From Bacteroidales bacterium (GTDB lineage Bacteria; Bacteroidota; Bacteroidia; Bacteroidales; F082): 49,169 nucleotides of DNA. Position numbers and translations under genes: made by a program. The first letter of the stretch is position 1. The number at the start of each line of letters is the position of its first letter. The DNA is taken from contig JAFXMK010000002.1 of assembly GCA_017530365.1 (NCBI GenBank), positions 1 through 49,169 on the forward strand, written 5' to 3'. The notes beneath the pieces are model-generated. The model was not told the origin of the DNA. It made no database searches and worked only from the letters and a program-made list of their open reading frames with translations. This document shows, piece after piece, positions 7,294-14,382 of this stretch.

Positions 7294-8715
7294 TCAGATG
7301 AGGATTTTCTTTTCGATTTCAGCCATCATCGCCTTGAATTGCTTGTCGGTGTCAATGCGGTCAGAGACGGTTTTACAGGCGTGATGCACGGTAGCGTGGT
7401 CCTTGTTGCCGCATTGTTGCCCGATGACCGCGAGGCTGCAGTTGGAGTACTTCTTGGAGAAATACATGACGATCTGGCGGGCTTGCACCACCTCGTGCTT
7501 GCGGGTGTTTTGCGACAATGTCTCCATGGGGATGGAGAAGAAGTCGCAGACCACGTTCATGATGTATTCCACGGAGACTTCTTTCACCGAGTTGCGGATG
7601 AAACGCTCGATGATCTGTTGGGCGAGCTCGATGGTAATGGCTTTTTTATTCAATGAGGACTGTGCGACCAATGAGATCAGCACGCCTTCGAGTTCACGGA
7701 TGTTGGTGCGAACGGTGGAAGCGATGTACTCGATGATCTCGTCGGGAAGGACGATGCCGTTGGTGTAAAGCTTGTTCTTCAAGATGGCGGCGCGTGTGGA
7801 GGCATCGGGCATCTGAAGGTCGGCCGTCAGACCCCATTTGAAACGGGAAAGCAGGCGAGGCTCCATGTCTTGCAGATCTACAGGGAGCTTGTCGCTGGTC
7901 AGCACCAGTTGCTTGCCGTTTTGATGCAAGTAGTTGAAGATATGGAAGAAGGTCTCTTGGGTCCTTGTCTTCTTGGCGAGGAACTGGATGTCGTCGATGA
8001 GCAATACGTCGATCATCTGATAGAAATGGACGAAGTCGTTCAGGTTGTTGTTCTTCGAAGCGTTGACAAACTGGTTGATGAATTGCTCGGTTTGGACGTA
8101 CAAGACGGTCTTGTCGGGAAACTTATGTTTGACATGCAGGCCAATAGCATGGCAAAGATGGGTTTTCCCCAATCCGGTCTGGCTATAGATCAGCAGGGGA
8201 TTGAACGCTGTCTTTCCGGGATTCTCTGCGATCGCGAGACCTGCGGAACGTGCCAAACGGTTGCAGTCGCCCTCGATGAAGTTGTCAAACGAATAGTTCT
8301 CGTTAAGCTGTGAGTCGATCTCCATCTTTTTCAGACCCGGGAAGATGAAGGGATTTACGGGATTTTCCGACAGGTTCTCAGGAGCTGGCCTCCCCAACGT
8401 GTTGTTCTTAACATCGTTGCGGTTGGTGCCGGGGACAACAATGCGATAGGTCTGGTCGCTGCTGTCCATGATAATGCTGTATTCCAGTTTGCCTTCCGTG
8501 CCAAGAACTTTCTTGATGGTCTTTTTCAACAAGTCGAGATAGTGCTCCTCAAGCCATTCATAGAAGAATTGACTCGGGACTTGGATGGTCAGCACGTTGT
8601 TCAAAAAAGCGATAGGGACAATGGGCATGAACCACGTAGCATACACCTGCTCCGAAGTGTTGTCCTTGATGATTTCAAGGCATTTCCTCCATATTTCATT
8701 ATGGTTCTTGACCAT
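7294..8715 (-). CDS. dnaA: Chromosomal replication initiator protein DnaA
   Basis: A 473-residue initiator of normal length. Domain I (about 1-90) mediates DnaB and self interactions, followed by a linker, the AAA+ domain (about 140-350), and the DNA-binding domain IV with the signature GNKDHATVHHACKTV. Walker B is LLIDDIQFL (Asp241, Asp242). The Walker A motif reads SQTGLGKT (178-185): the lysine and threonine are intact but the usual first glycine is Ser178, which I confirmed in the nucleotide sequence. The upstream 158 bp is AT-rich. An rsmI-like gene follows in the same transcript. I see no clear cluster of DnaA boxes nearby, so oriC placement is open. Confidence 0.97.
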   Translation of the reverse strand: MVKNHNEIWRKCLEIIKDNTSEQVYATWFMPIVPIAFLNNVLTIQVPSQFFYEWLEEHYLDLLKKTIKKVLGTEGKLEYSIIMDSSDQTYRIVVPGTNRNDVKNNTLGRPAPENLSENPVNPFIFPGLKKMEIDSQLNENYSFDNFIEGDCNRLARSAGLAIAENPGKTAFNPLLIYSQTGLGKTHLCHAIGLHVKHKFPDKTVLYVQTEQFINQFVNASKNNNLNDFVHFYQMIDVLLIDDIQFLAKKTRTQETFFHIFNYLHQNGKQLVLTSDKLPVDLQDMEPRLLSRFKWGLTADLQMPDASTRAAILKNKLYTNGIVLPDEIIEYIASTVRTNIRELEGVLISLVAQSSLNKKAITIELAQQIIERFIRNSVKEVSVEYIMNVVCDFFSIPMETLSQNTRKHEVVQARQIVMYFSKKYSNCSLAVIGQQCGNKDHATVHHACKTVSDRIDTDKQFKAMMAEIEKKILI

Positions 8716-8752
8716 GGAACTTTGAAGTCTATTTTTCGTTTGTTTTGAGATT

Positions 8753-8760
8753 GCAAAGAT
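8753..8760 (-). promoter_or_regulatory. Possible -7 element for dnaA
   Basis: The minus strand reads GATCTTTG, one base off TAnnTTTG, 37 bp upstream of the dnaA ATG. The surrounding 8716-8873 gap is strongly AT-rich and also holds the 14-bp palindrome TTTTATGCATAAAA (8811-8824), whose role is unknown. Confidence 0.35.
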
Positions 8761-8857
8761 CGTATGAAAAAAGTTAATAAAAAATTTTTTTTGCTATTGA
8801 CTTTATAGTTTTTTATGCATAAAATACGAGAGCAAAGTGTTGTAAAAAATTGTTCAA

Positions 8858-8880
8858 AATGTAAATAGCTGATTTACATT
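8858..8880 (-). terminator. Hairpin over the yigZ stop codon, possible terminator
   Basis: AATGTAAAT (8858-8866) and ATTTACATT (8872-8880) form a perfect 9-bp stem with a 5-base loop. On the minus strand it overlaps the TAA of the YigZ-family gene and is followed by a T-rich but interrupted tract, so termination would be weak. Confidence 0.4.
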
Positions 8881-9488
8881 GTTTTAAGAAAAGTAACCGT
8901 AAGACCGAAAATATTTTTAAATTTGGCGACAATTCTGTCGGCTTCGTTCTTTCTTGTTGAAAACTCTAGGTAACAGTCCATTTCGAAGCGAGGGTTCAGC
9001 TGCTCCAAATTCTCCTCTTTCATGATGCGCATCACGTCATTCATCAAGGTGTAGGGGAATTCCAGACTGTAAATTTCGTTAACGGTTTTTTCGACAATTT
9101 GGGCATTGTCGAGGGCTTCACGGGCTGCTGTCTTGTAGGCGTTGATCAGTCCGCTGACTCCGAGCTTGATACCGCCGAAATATCTGACGACGATGATGCA
9201 GACATTGGTGACGTCTTTTGATAGGATTTGGTTCAGGATCGGTTTTCCAGCAGTGCCAGAAGGTTCGCCGTCGTCGGAGGAACGGTAACAGGACTTGTCG
9301 GGACCGATCATATAGGCGTAGCAATGGTGCCGTGCATCGAAATATTTCTTTTTCACCTCGGCCAAGGCTTTCTTCACATCGTCTTCACTCATCACCGTGA
9401 AGGCAGAAGCGATGAACTTGCTCCCTTTCTCTTTGTACAGCCCTTCTCCAGGGGCATCCAGCATCTTATAGGTGTCGTCGAAAATCAT
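8874..9488 (-). CDS. YigZ / IMPACT family protein (UPF0029)
   Basis: A 204-residue protein with the family's N-terminal domain: KEKGSKFIASAF, YFDARHHCYAYMIG, SDDGEPSGTAGKPIL and VVRYFGGIKLGVSGLINAY are all characteristic. A small C-terminal ferredoxin-like domain (DUF1949 type) follows. The biochemical role is poorly defined; relatives are linked to translation-related regulation. I start at ATG 9488, which overlaps the upstream transporter stop in an ATGA; a longer reading to 9578 would add about 30 residues encoded by the transporter's own 3' end. It is cotranscribed with that transporter. Confidence 0.9.
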   Translation of the reverse strand: MIFDDTYKMLDAPGEGLYKEKGSKFIASAFTVMSEDDVKKALAEVKKKYFDARHHCYAYMIGPDKSCYRSSDDGEPSGTAGKPILNQILSKDVTNVCIIVVRYFGGIKLGVSGLINAYKTAAREALDNAQIVEKTVNEIYSLEFPYTLMNDVMRIMKEENLEQLNPRFEMDCYLEFSTRKNEADRIVAKFKNIFGLTVTFLKTM

Positions 9489-10357
9489 GGATTCATCGTT
9501 ATTAATAGTACTGCGATGATGGCAATGACCAGACCGAGATAGTTTGTCCACGTGAGCTTTTCCTTGAACAGGAGCCATCCTGCCAGCGCAGTAAGGCAGA
9601 CGACTCCGATGTTATATACCGGGAACAGCACCACGTTGTCGAACACCCGCATGGCTTGATATACCGAATAAGTGGAGAAGAAGTTAACAGCACCCAGCAC
9701 GACACCTCCCAGGGCGTTTTTCCATTGCCATTTCGATTTTCCCTTCAGCAGGTCGTATCCCATAAGTAGCAAACTGAACACAAAAGATACGCCGTAGATG
9801 AAAGCGACCATAAAGGTGGGATCGTTTTCGTGGCCGTTGGCGGTCTCAGTGATCTTCATCAGGACATCGCCAATGCCAGTGCCGAAGAATATTAAAATAG
9901 GTAATAAGACGATGAGGGTGGTTTTTTCGGTCTTGACTTGGTTCTTATTCTTGCCACCTACGATCAAAAACAGGGCTGTTAGAGCCAAGACGATGCCAGT
10001 AACTTGTGTCAATCCAAGGGCTTCCTTTAGGAAAAGCACCCCGAACAAGGTGGGGATGACCACTGAGAGCTTGCTCGAAAGTGAGGTGACGGTGACGCCA
10101 GAACGTTGGCTGGAGACCACCATCAGCACGTAGGTCAGGATGAACCAGAAACCAGTCAGGATGGAGAGCGGAAACCAAGGCTTCGATACGGGCGAGGTGA
10201 GGGCTCCGTTGGCAGCACTCATTGCAAAGCCGATGACCGTAGCCGTGGCGTAATTCCAAGCCAAAGCCTGATGGTTGTCGAGTTCAAAACGCTTGAACAG
10301 GCGCATGACCACAAAGATAGCGGTCGAGAAGAGTATAGCAAGAATCAAGTAGATCAT
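9485..10357 (-). CDS. EamA/DMT superfamily transporter
   Basis: The 290-residue protein has about ten hydrophobic segments arranged as two EamA-like halves; the second half ends in KEKLTWTNYLGLVIAIIAVL. It lies in the inner membrane and probably exports or imports a small metabolite that cannot be named from sequence. Residue 1 begins the first membrane helix, so the ATG at 10357 is the likely start. It is cotranscribed with the YigZ-family gene. A TATCTTTG promoter element sits only seven bases upstream of the start, implying a near-leaderless mRNA. Confidence 0.85.
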   Translation of the reverse strand: MIYLILAILFSTAIFVVMRLFKRFELDNHQALAWNYATATVIGFAMSAANGALTSPVSKPWFPLSILTGFWFILTYVLMVVSSQRSGVTVTSLSSKLSVVIPTLFGVLFLKEALGLTQVTGIVLALTALFLIVGGKNKNQVKTEKTTLIVLLPILIFFGTGIGDVLMKITETANGHENDPTFMVAFIYGVSFVFSLLLMGYDLLKGKSKWQWKNALGGVVLGAVNFFSTYSVYQAMRVFDNVVLFPVYNIGVVCLTALAGWLLFKEKLTWTNYLGLVIAIIAVLLITMNP

Positions 10358-10364
10358 AATGGGG

Positions 10365-10372
10365 CAAAGATA
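10365..10372 (-). promoter_or_regulatory. -7 element for the DMT transporter, close to the start codon
   Basis: The minus strand reads TATCTTTG, an exact consensus match, followed by CCCCATT and then the ATG. If transcription begins the usual few bases after the G, the leader is about 0-4 bases. Confidence 0.6.
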
Positions 10373-10382
10373 AAAAGAATTT

Positions 10383-10417
10383 GGAAGTCAGAAGACAGAT
10401 GTCGGAAGAAAGAAGTA
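10383..10417 (+). repeat. AGAAGnn 7-bp tandem repeat, copy B
   Basis: Five 7-bp units: GGAAGTC, AGAAGAC, AGATGTC, GGAAGAA and AGAAGTA. The TA ending the last unit is also the TA of the prmC -7 element TATTTTTG. Over 34 bases it matches copy C (13851-13885) at about 28 positions without gaps. Confidence 0.8.
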
Positions 10418-10423
10418 TTTTTG
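10416..10423 (+). promoter_or_regulatory. -7 element for prmC, four bases before the start
   Basis: TATTTTTG is followed by CGTT and the GTG start at 10428. No -33 TTTG is visible; that zone is occupied by the GAAG-type tandem repeat. The geometry implies a leaderless message. Confidence 0.55.
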
Positions 10424-10427
10424 CGTT

Positions 10428-11297
10428 GTGATAGGTTTTAATCTCAATAAAGCGAAACGGCATTTTATCGAAATGCTTGCAGATCAGTTCCCTCAACGTG
10501 AAGCGGAGCAGCTGATGCGCATCCTGCTAGAGGATCTTTTCGACATCGACTTGAAGCGCCAGCTGATGGAACCGAAATTGCGTATCGATGAGTTCCAATA
10601 TGCCCAGTTGAATCATGCCGTGGAAGCGTTACTCGGAGGGAAGCCCGTTCAATACGTCACTGGCAAGGCTTGGTTTGACGGCTTGTTTCTCCATGTGGAC
10701 GAATCCGTGTTGATTCCACGGCCTGAGACGGAGGAGTTGGTGCAAAAAATGTCGGAGTGCCTCCCGTCGGATCGCCCCATTCGGATATGGGATATCGGCA
10801 CAGGGTCGGGGTGTATCGCCATTGCCTTGGCGAAACGTTTTCCGAATGCTGAAGTAAAGGCATTCGATGTTTCGGAACTGGCACTCGTGGTTGCCCGTGG
10901 AAATGCTGAACGGAATGGCGTGGATATAGATTTCATCTGTGATGATGTGCTGCATCCCCAGTCGGAAAGTTGGAACCAGCCCGTGGATGTGGTAGTGAGC
11001 AATCCTCCTTATATCAGAGATTGCGAGCGATCTTCTATGGATCGCAATGTCGTTGATCATGAACCTTCGGCCGCATTGTTCGTTCCTGACGACGATCCTT
11101 TGCTTTTCTATCGGCAGATTCTCACTTTGGCCAAGCCTCAATTAAACTCCCATGGCATCGTTTGGTTTGAGATTAACGAGGCCATGGGAGAGGAGATGGT
11201 CCGGCTTTCCAGTGAGCTGGACTATAATGTTGAATTATTGGAAGATTATAACGGAAAGCCGCGCTTTGCGTCGTTGCGACTGCCGCTTATCTCTTAA
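10428..11297 (+). CDS. prmC: Release-factor glutamine methyltransferase
   Basis: A 289-residue PrmC that methylates the glutamine of the GGQ motif in RF1 and RF2. The N-terminal helical domain covers about 1-90. The SAM-binding motif is DIGTGSGCIA (122-131), and the catalytic NPPY motif is at 192-195. The start is probably the GTG at 10428: an ATG further in would cut the first helix. It is a single gene facing the minus-strand S8 protease, and their 3' ends overlap by 11 bp. A promoter -7 element lies almost on the start codon. Confidence 0.93.
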   Translation: MIGFNLNKAKRHFIEMLADQFPQREAEQLMRILLEDLFDIDLKRQLMEPKLRIDEFQYAQLNHAVEALLGGKPVQYVTGKAWFDGLFLHVDESVLIPRPETEELVQKMSECLPSDRPIRIWDIGTGSGCIAIALAKRFPNAEVKAFDVSELALVVARGNAERNGVDIDFICDDVLHPQSESWNQPVDVVVSNPPYIRDCERSSMDRNVVDHEPSAALFVPDDDPLLFYRQILTLAKPQLNSHGIVWFEINEAMGEEMVRLSSELDYNVELLEDYNGKPRFASLRLPLIS

Positions 11298-13824
11298 TCT
11301 TCCTGGTCACTACTCCTTGTTCCGTCAGGAATTTGATTACATAGATTCCCTCAGGGAATCGTTTCAAGACCTGTTCGGAGTTGTCTGTATTGGTGCTGGC
11401 GTCATAGATGACCTGTCCCAACGTGTTGACGATGGTAATTCTCTTGATGTAGGTCAGCTCGATGTTCTCTTCAACAGCCATGACGGTTTTGTCAAGGCAT
11501 TCCGACCAAGCGATGCTTTGCCCGCGATCGTTGCTGATACCGTATTTATATTGTCCAACTGGAAGAGCATCCCAACCATAGTCCATATAATGCGCTTCGG
11601 TGACGTTTTCAGCGATCAGCTGTGGGTTGTTGCCAGTGCAGTCGTCACGATACACATTGAACGGATTGCCAACAGTAATGTCATCGATATAGAAGGCGTT
11701 GTCATATTCGCCCTCGGCAAGTTGGTTGGCGTATTTCCACTCAAGTTGGTGGTTGCCAGGTGACAGCGGGAACGAGAAGTGGGTCCAAGGCACGGAGTCC
11801 TTGATGGCTTCTCCTTGCAGCACATTGTCGATGAGGAATCCGCCGCCGTTGAGTGGGAAACAGCTGATGCGGGCTTCATAGCTGATGACACAGGGGATGG
11901 GCACGTTGACTGCCAAACTGAGGCTGCTGGAGGAGAACATCCCCGTGTTGGTTGATTTGGCGCAATAGTTGCCACTGTGCGGATTGTTGGTGGTAATCAC
12001 CCAAGGGCTGGTGGCGTCGTTGAGCCACAAGTTCTGATAGAAGTCGCCCGACTCGAAGCCGTCATAGATGCTGTTGGGCATATTCCAAGATAGCTCCACG
12101 CGCTGGTTATTGATGACTTCGGCATCGATCTCAACCGCTTTTTCAACAAGCACGTAGTTGGAAGGCAGGGTGGTAATGCCGTTGTCGAGAATGGCGTTGA
12201 CGTAATAGGTATAACGGCCACCGTAATTCAGATGGTCGATGTAATGATCCTCGGTGAGGCCGTTGGCGATGCGCAGCCCGTTGCGATAAACCTCGTATGA
12301 GACGGCCATGGCGGGTGCTTCCCAGTTCAGCTCAACCTGTTCGCCATTGAAGTCGGCGGTAAGTTGGGTGGGGCCGTGATAGAATAGGGCGTTGATGGCG
12401 GCCAAAGCGTCGATGCGGCCTGAACCTGTGATGTTGTTCTTTTTGTAATTTCCGATTTTCACGGCGGTGAGCTCGATGATGGAGTCGATCTGGGCGGGGC
12501 TCAAGTTGGGCTCGGCTTGAAGTAGCAAAGCCATCACACCTGAGGCGCAAGGTGTCGCCATGGAGGTGCCGTCATATTCAATATAACCGTTGCCAGTCTG
12601 GTAATTCAACGAAGTGATATTCTTTCCGGGAGCGGAGATGTCGGGACGAATAAGACCGGGCTGGGAAGCGTCTCCGTTCTGATATGGATAATCGTTGTAA
12701 TCTCCAATGAGATCGCCTGATGTCCATGTCACGGGACCTATTGATGAGAAATTGCAATGTGCGTCGTTGTTGTCGGTTGCCCCGATGCAGATCACAGCGG
12801 TTTTGCCACCGGAGATAAGATTGATTTGGTCAGGATGGAGCCAAGGTGGTGGACAGTTGCCGGGTGCGTTGATGTTGTTTGGTATGGGGTTGGCATATTG
12901 GGCATCTCCTACATTGCCTGCTGCCACAGCCGTCGCTATGCCGGCTTCGTTGACGGATTCAAACACCTCACGGTAAATGCCCATTCCTCCAACGCCAGGC
13001 TCACCTGCAGAGATGTTGATGATGTCGGCACCATGGTTCATGGCAAAATGGATACCTGAAATGACATCGGCATCGGTTCCGTAACCGGTTTCATCCAGTA
13101 CTTTGATGGCCATGATCTTGGCGCCAGGTGCAATGCCGGTTTGTGTACCACCGTTGCCTTGTCCCGCGATGATGCCAGCAACATGGGTGCCGTGGCAAAA
13201 GTCATCCATTGGGTCGTCGTCGTTGTGGACCATGTCGCAGCCGTGATGAGGCCAGCTCTCACCGCCGTCCCACATGCTTCCGGCAATGTCAATGTGGTTG
13301 TAGTCAACACCGGAGTCGATGACAGCTACCACAATGCCGCTGCCATTGTAGCCCGTGCCGCCATTATAGTTCCAGACAGCAGGGGCGTTCACCTTGTCAA
13401 CATGCCATGCGTTGTCCTTGGAATCCATGGGCTCTCCTTTTTCAAAGTCGGGGACCATCTTTCTTGGCTCGTCACGATAGACATAGTCAACGTCGCTGCG
13501 GGCTTCTAGCTGCTCGATGGCATCATTGGTAGCCATGCAAGCGATGCCGTTGAAAGCCCAGAAAGGTTCAACGTCCTGAACTTCTTCGTTGAGGCTGCCA
13601 AGTAAATGGATCACGCCTTCTTGGGAGGCCTTGCAAAAGGCCTGATGATCGTTAATGACGAATTCGCGGCGCTGTGCCTTGTCCATGAACTGGGTCTTGC
13701 GGGCCATGCCGATTTCGTCGTACTGTTCTGTCATAACCACGATAACGTGATGGAGCTCTTTGTTCTGTCCGAACATCATGCCGAAGCAGAAAAAGAGAAG
13801 TGCTGAAAGGAGTGCTTTTCTCAT
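11287..13824 (-). CDS. S8 subtilisin-like serine protease with T9SS sorting domain
   Basis: An 845-residue secreted protease. A signal peptide (1-20, ending FGQ) precedes a propeptide-like region (about 24-120). The catalytic domain (about 140-475) carries Asp170 (VAVIDSGVD), His211 (HGTHVAG), oxyanion Asn304 (AAGN) and Ser421 (GTSMATP), so it should be active. A fibronectin-type region (about 485-565) and a jelly-roll-like module (about 570-720) may bind substrate or glycan. The C-terminal ~70 residues (YIKRITIVNTLGQVIY to VVTRKIKR) are a type A T9SS sorting domain. It is a paralogue of the truncated gene at 1-723. The 3' end overlaps convergent prmC by 11 bp. Substrate is unknown; extracellular protein breakdown is likely. 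Confidence 0.93.
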   Translation of the reverse strand: MRKALLSALLFFCFGMMFGQNKELHHVIVVMTEQYDEIGMARKTQFMDKAQRREFVINDHQAFCKASQEGVIHLLGSLNEEVQDVEPFWAFNGIACMATNDAIEQLEARSDVDYVYRDEPRKMVPDFEKGEPMDSKDNAWHVDKVNAPAVWNYNGGTGYNGSGIVVAVIDSGVDYNHIDIAGSMWDGGESWPHHGCDMVHNDDDPMDDFCHGTHVAGIIAGQGNGGTQTGIAPGAKIMAIKVLDETGYGTDADVISGIHFAMNHGADIINISAGEPGVGGMGIYREVFESVNEAGIATAVAAGNVGDAQYANPIPNNINAPGNCPPPWLHPDQINLISGGKTAVICIGATDNNDAHCNFSSIGPVTWTSGDLIGDYNDYPYQNGDASQPGLIRPDISAPGKNITSLNYQTGNGYIEYDGTSMATPCASGVMALLLQAEPNLSPAQIDSIIELTAVKIGNYKKNNITGSGRIDALAAINALFYHGPTQLTADFNGEQVELNWEAPAMAVSYEVYRNGLRIANGLTEDHYIDHLNYGGRYTYYVNAILDNGITTLPSNYVLVEKAVEIDAEVINNQRVELSWNMPNSIYDGFESGDFYQNLWLNDATSPWVITTNNPHSGNYCAKSTNTGMFSSSSLSLAVNVPIPCVISYEARISCFPLNGGGFLIDNVLQGEAIKDSVPWTHFSFPLSPGNHQLEWKYANQLAEGEYDNAFYIDDITVGNPFNVYRDDCTGNNPQLIAENVTEAHYMDYGWDALPVGQYKYGISNDRGQSIAWSECLDKTVMAVEENIELTYIKRITIVNTLGQVIYDASTNTDNSEQVLKRFPEGIYVIKFLTEQGVVTRKIKR

Positions 13825-13844
13825 TGTGTTTGGATTTGTTGCTG

Positions 13845-13852
13845 CAAAATTA
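13845..13852 (-). promoter_or_regulatory. -7 element for the S8 protease
   Basis: The minus strand reads TAATTTTG about 20 bp before the ATG at 13824. Its TA is supplied by the last unit of the AGAAGnn repeat (copy C), the same arrangement as at prmC. Confidence 0.6.
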
Positions 13853-13885
13853 CTTCTTTCTTCTTACTTCTGTCTTCTTGCTTCT
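13851..13885 (-). repeat. AGAAGnn 7-bp tandem repeat, copy C
   Basis: On the minus strand the units are AGAAGCA, AGAAGAC, AGAAGTA, AGAAGAA and AGAAGTA, an exact five-unit array. It lies between the divergent promoters of the S8 protease and rnpB. Confidence 0.85.
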
Positions 13886-13895
13886 AAAAAAATCT

Positions 13896-13903
13896 TACTT
13901 TTG
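13896..13903 (+). promoter_or_regulatory. -7 element for rnpB
   Basis: TACTTTTG lies five bases before the base-paired 5' end of the RNase P RNA, exactly where a promoter for a stable RNA is expected. Confidence 0.65.
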
Positions 13904-13906
13904 CCG

Positions 13907-14283
13907 CGGCGATGAGAGGGACTGTCGCGGGCCGGGAAAGCCGGCGCGAGGAAAGTCGGGACAGCACAGAGCACCGTACTTCCCAACAGGAAGGTACCCG
14001 AAAGGGTAACAGCAAGTGCCACAGAAAACAACCGCCTCTTTTGAGGTAAGGGTGAAAACGTGAGGTAAGAGCTCACGCATCGGATGGTGACATGCCGATG
14101 GGGTAAACCTTACGGGCTGCAAGTCCAAGTATAGAGGCAATGGCCGTTACGGCGGCCGAACGGGCTGCTCGTCCGTCGCCTCAGGGTAGGGCGCTTGAGT
14201 CTGTGGGTGACCGCAGACCTAGAGAAATGACAGTCGCTCCGCAAAGGGTACAGAATCCCGCTTATCACTCTCATCGCCTTTTT
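13907..14283 (+). ncRNA. rnpB: RNase P RNA, bacterial type
   Basis: The catalytic RNA of RNase P, which removes 5' leaders from tRNA precursors. The conserved core is clear: GAGGAAAGTC (13948-13957) on the 5' side of P4, ACAGAAA near 14021, and AGAGAAATGACAGTCGC (14221-14237) on the 3' side. The ends are set by the P1 helix: GGCGATGAGAG (13908-13918) pairs perfectly over 11 bp with CTCTCATCGCC (14268-14278), and a TTTTT run (14279-14283) follows as terminator. A TACTTTTG promoter element lies directly upstream. The length of about 375 nt is normal. Reading frames predicted across this stretch are spurious. Confidence 0.96.
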
Positions 14284-14316
14284 CTCGTCATTGCAAGCGT
14301 AGCAAAGCAATCCAAA
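14284..14316 (+). repeat. REP-like hairpin element downstream of rnpB
   Basis: The stretch CGTCATTGCAAGCGTAGC followed by AAAGCAATCC contains ATTGC and GCAAT arms around an inner imperfect hairpin. It resembles a dispersed element I recall from many bacterial genomes (form CGTCATTGCGAGC...GAAGCAATCC). Only one copy is visible here, so the repeat status is from memory. Confidence 0.45.
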
Positions 14317-14382
14317 CAATTTTTTGATTTTCCTACCGTTTTCTAAAAAACTATGCGTATCTTCGTGCCAAATTTTTGTCAA

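Noticed and set aside
8716-8873. oriC next to dnaA
   Set aside because: AT-rich, but no cluster of DnaA boxes was found; reported only as an open question, not as a feature.
9489-9578. Longer start for the YigZ-family protein
   Set aside because: The extra 30 residues would be encoded within the upstream transporter gene and do not resemble the family; ATG 9488 gives a clean ATGA overlap.
14353-14382. Upstream start for the TPR protein
   Set aside because: It adds ten residues before a well-formed signal peptide and overlaps the likely -7 promoter element.
13895-14382. Open reading frames across rnpB
   Set aside because: The region has the full conserved RNase P RNA core and a closing P1 helix.
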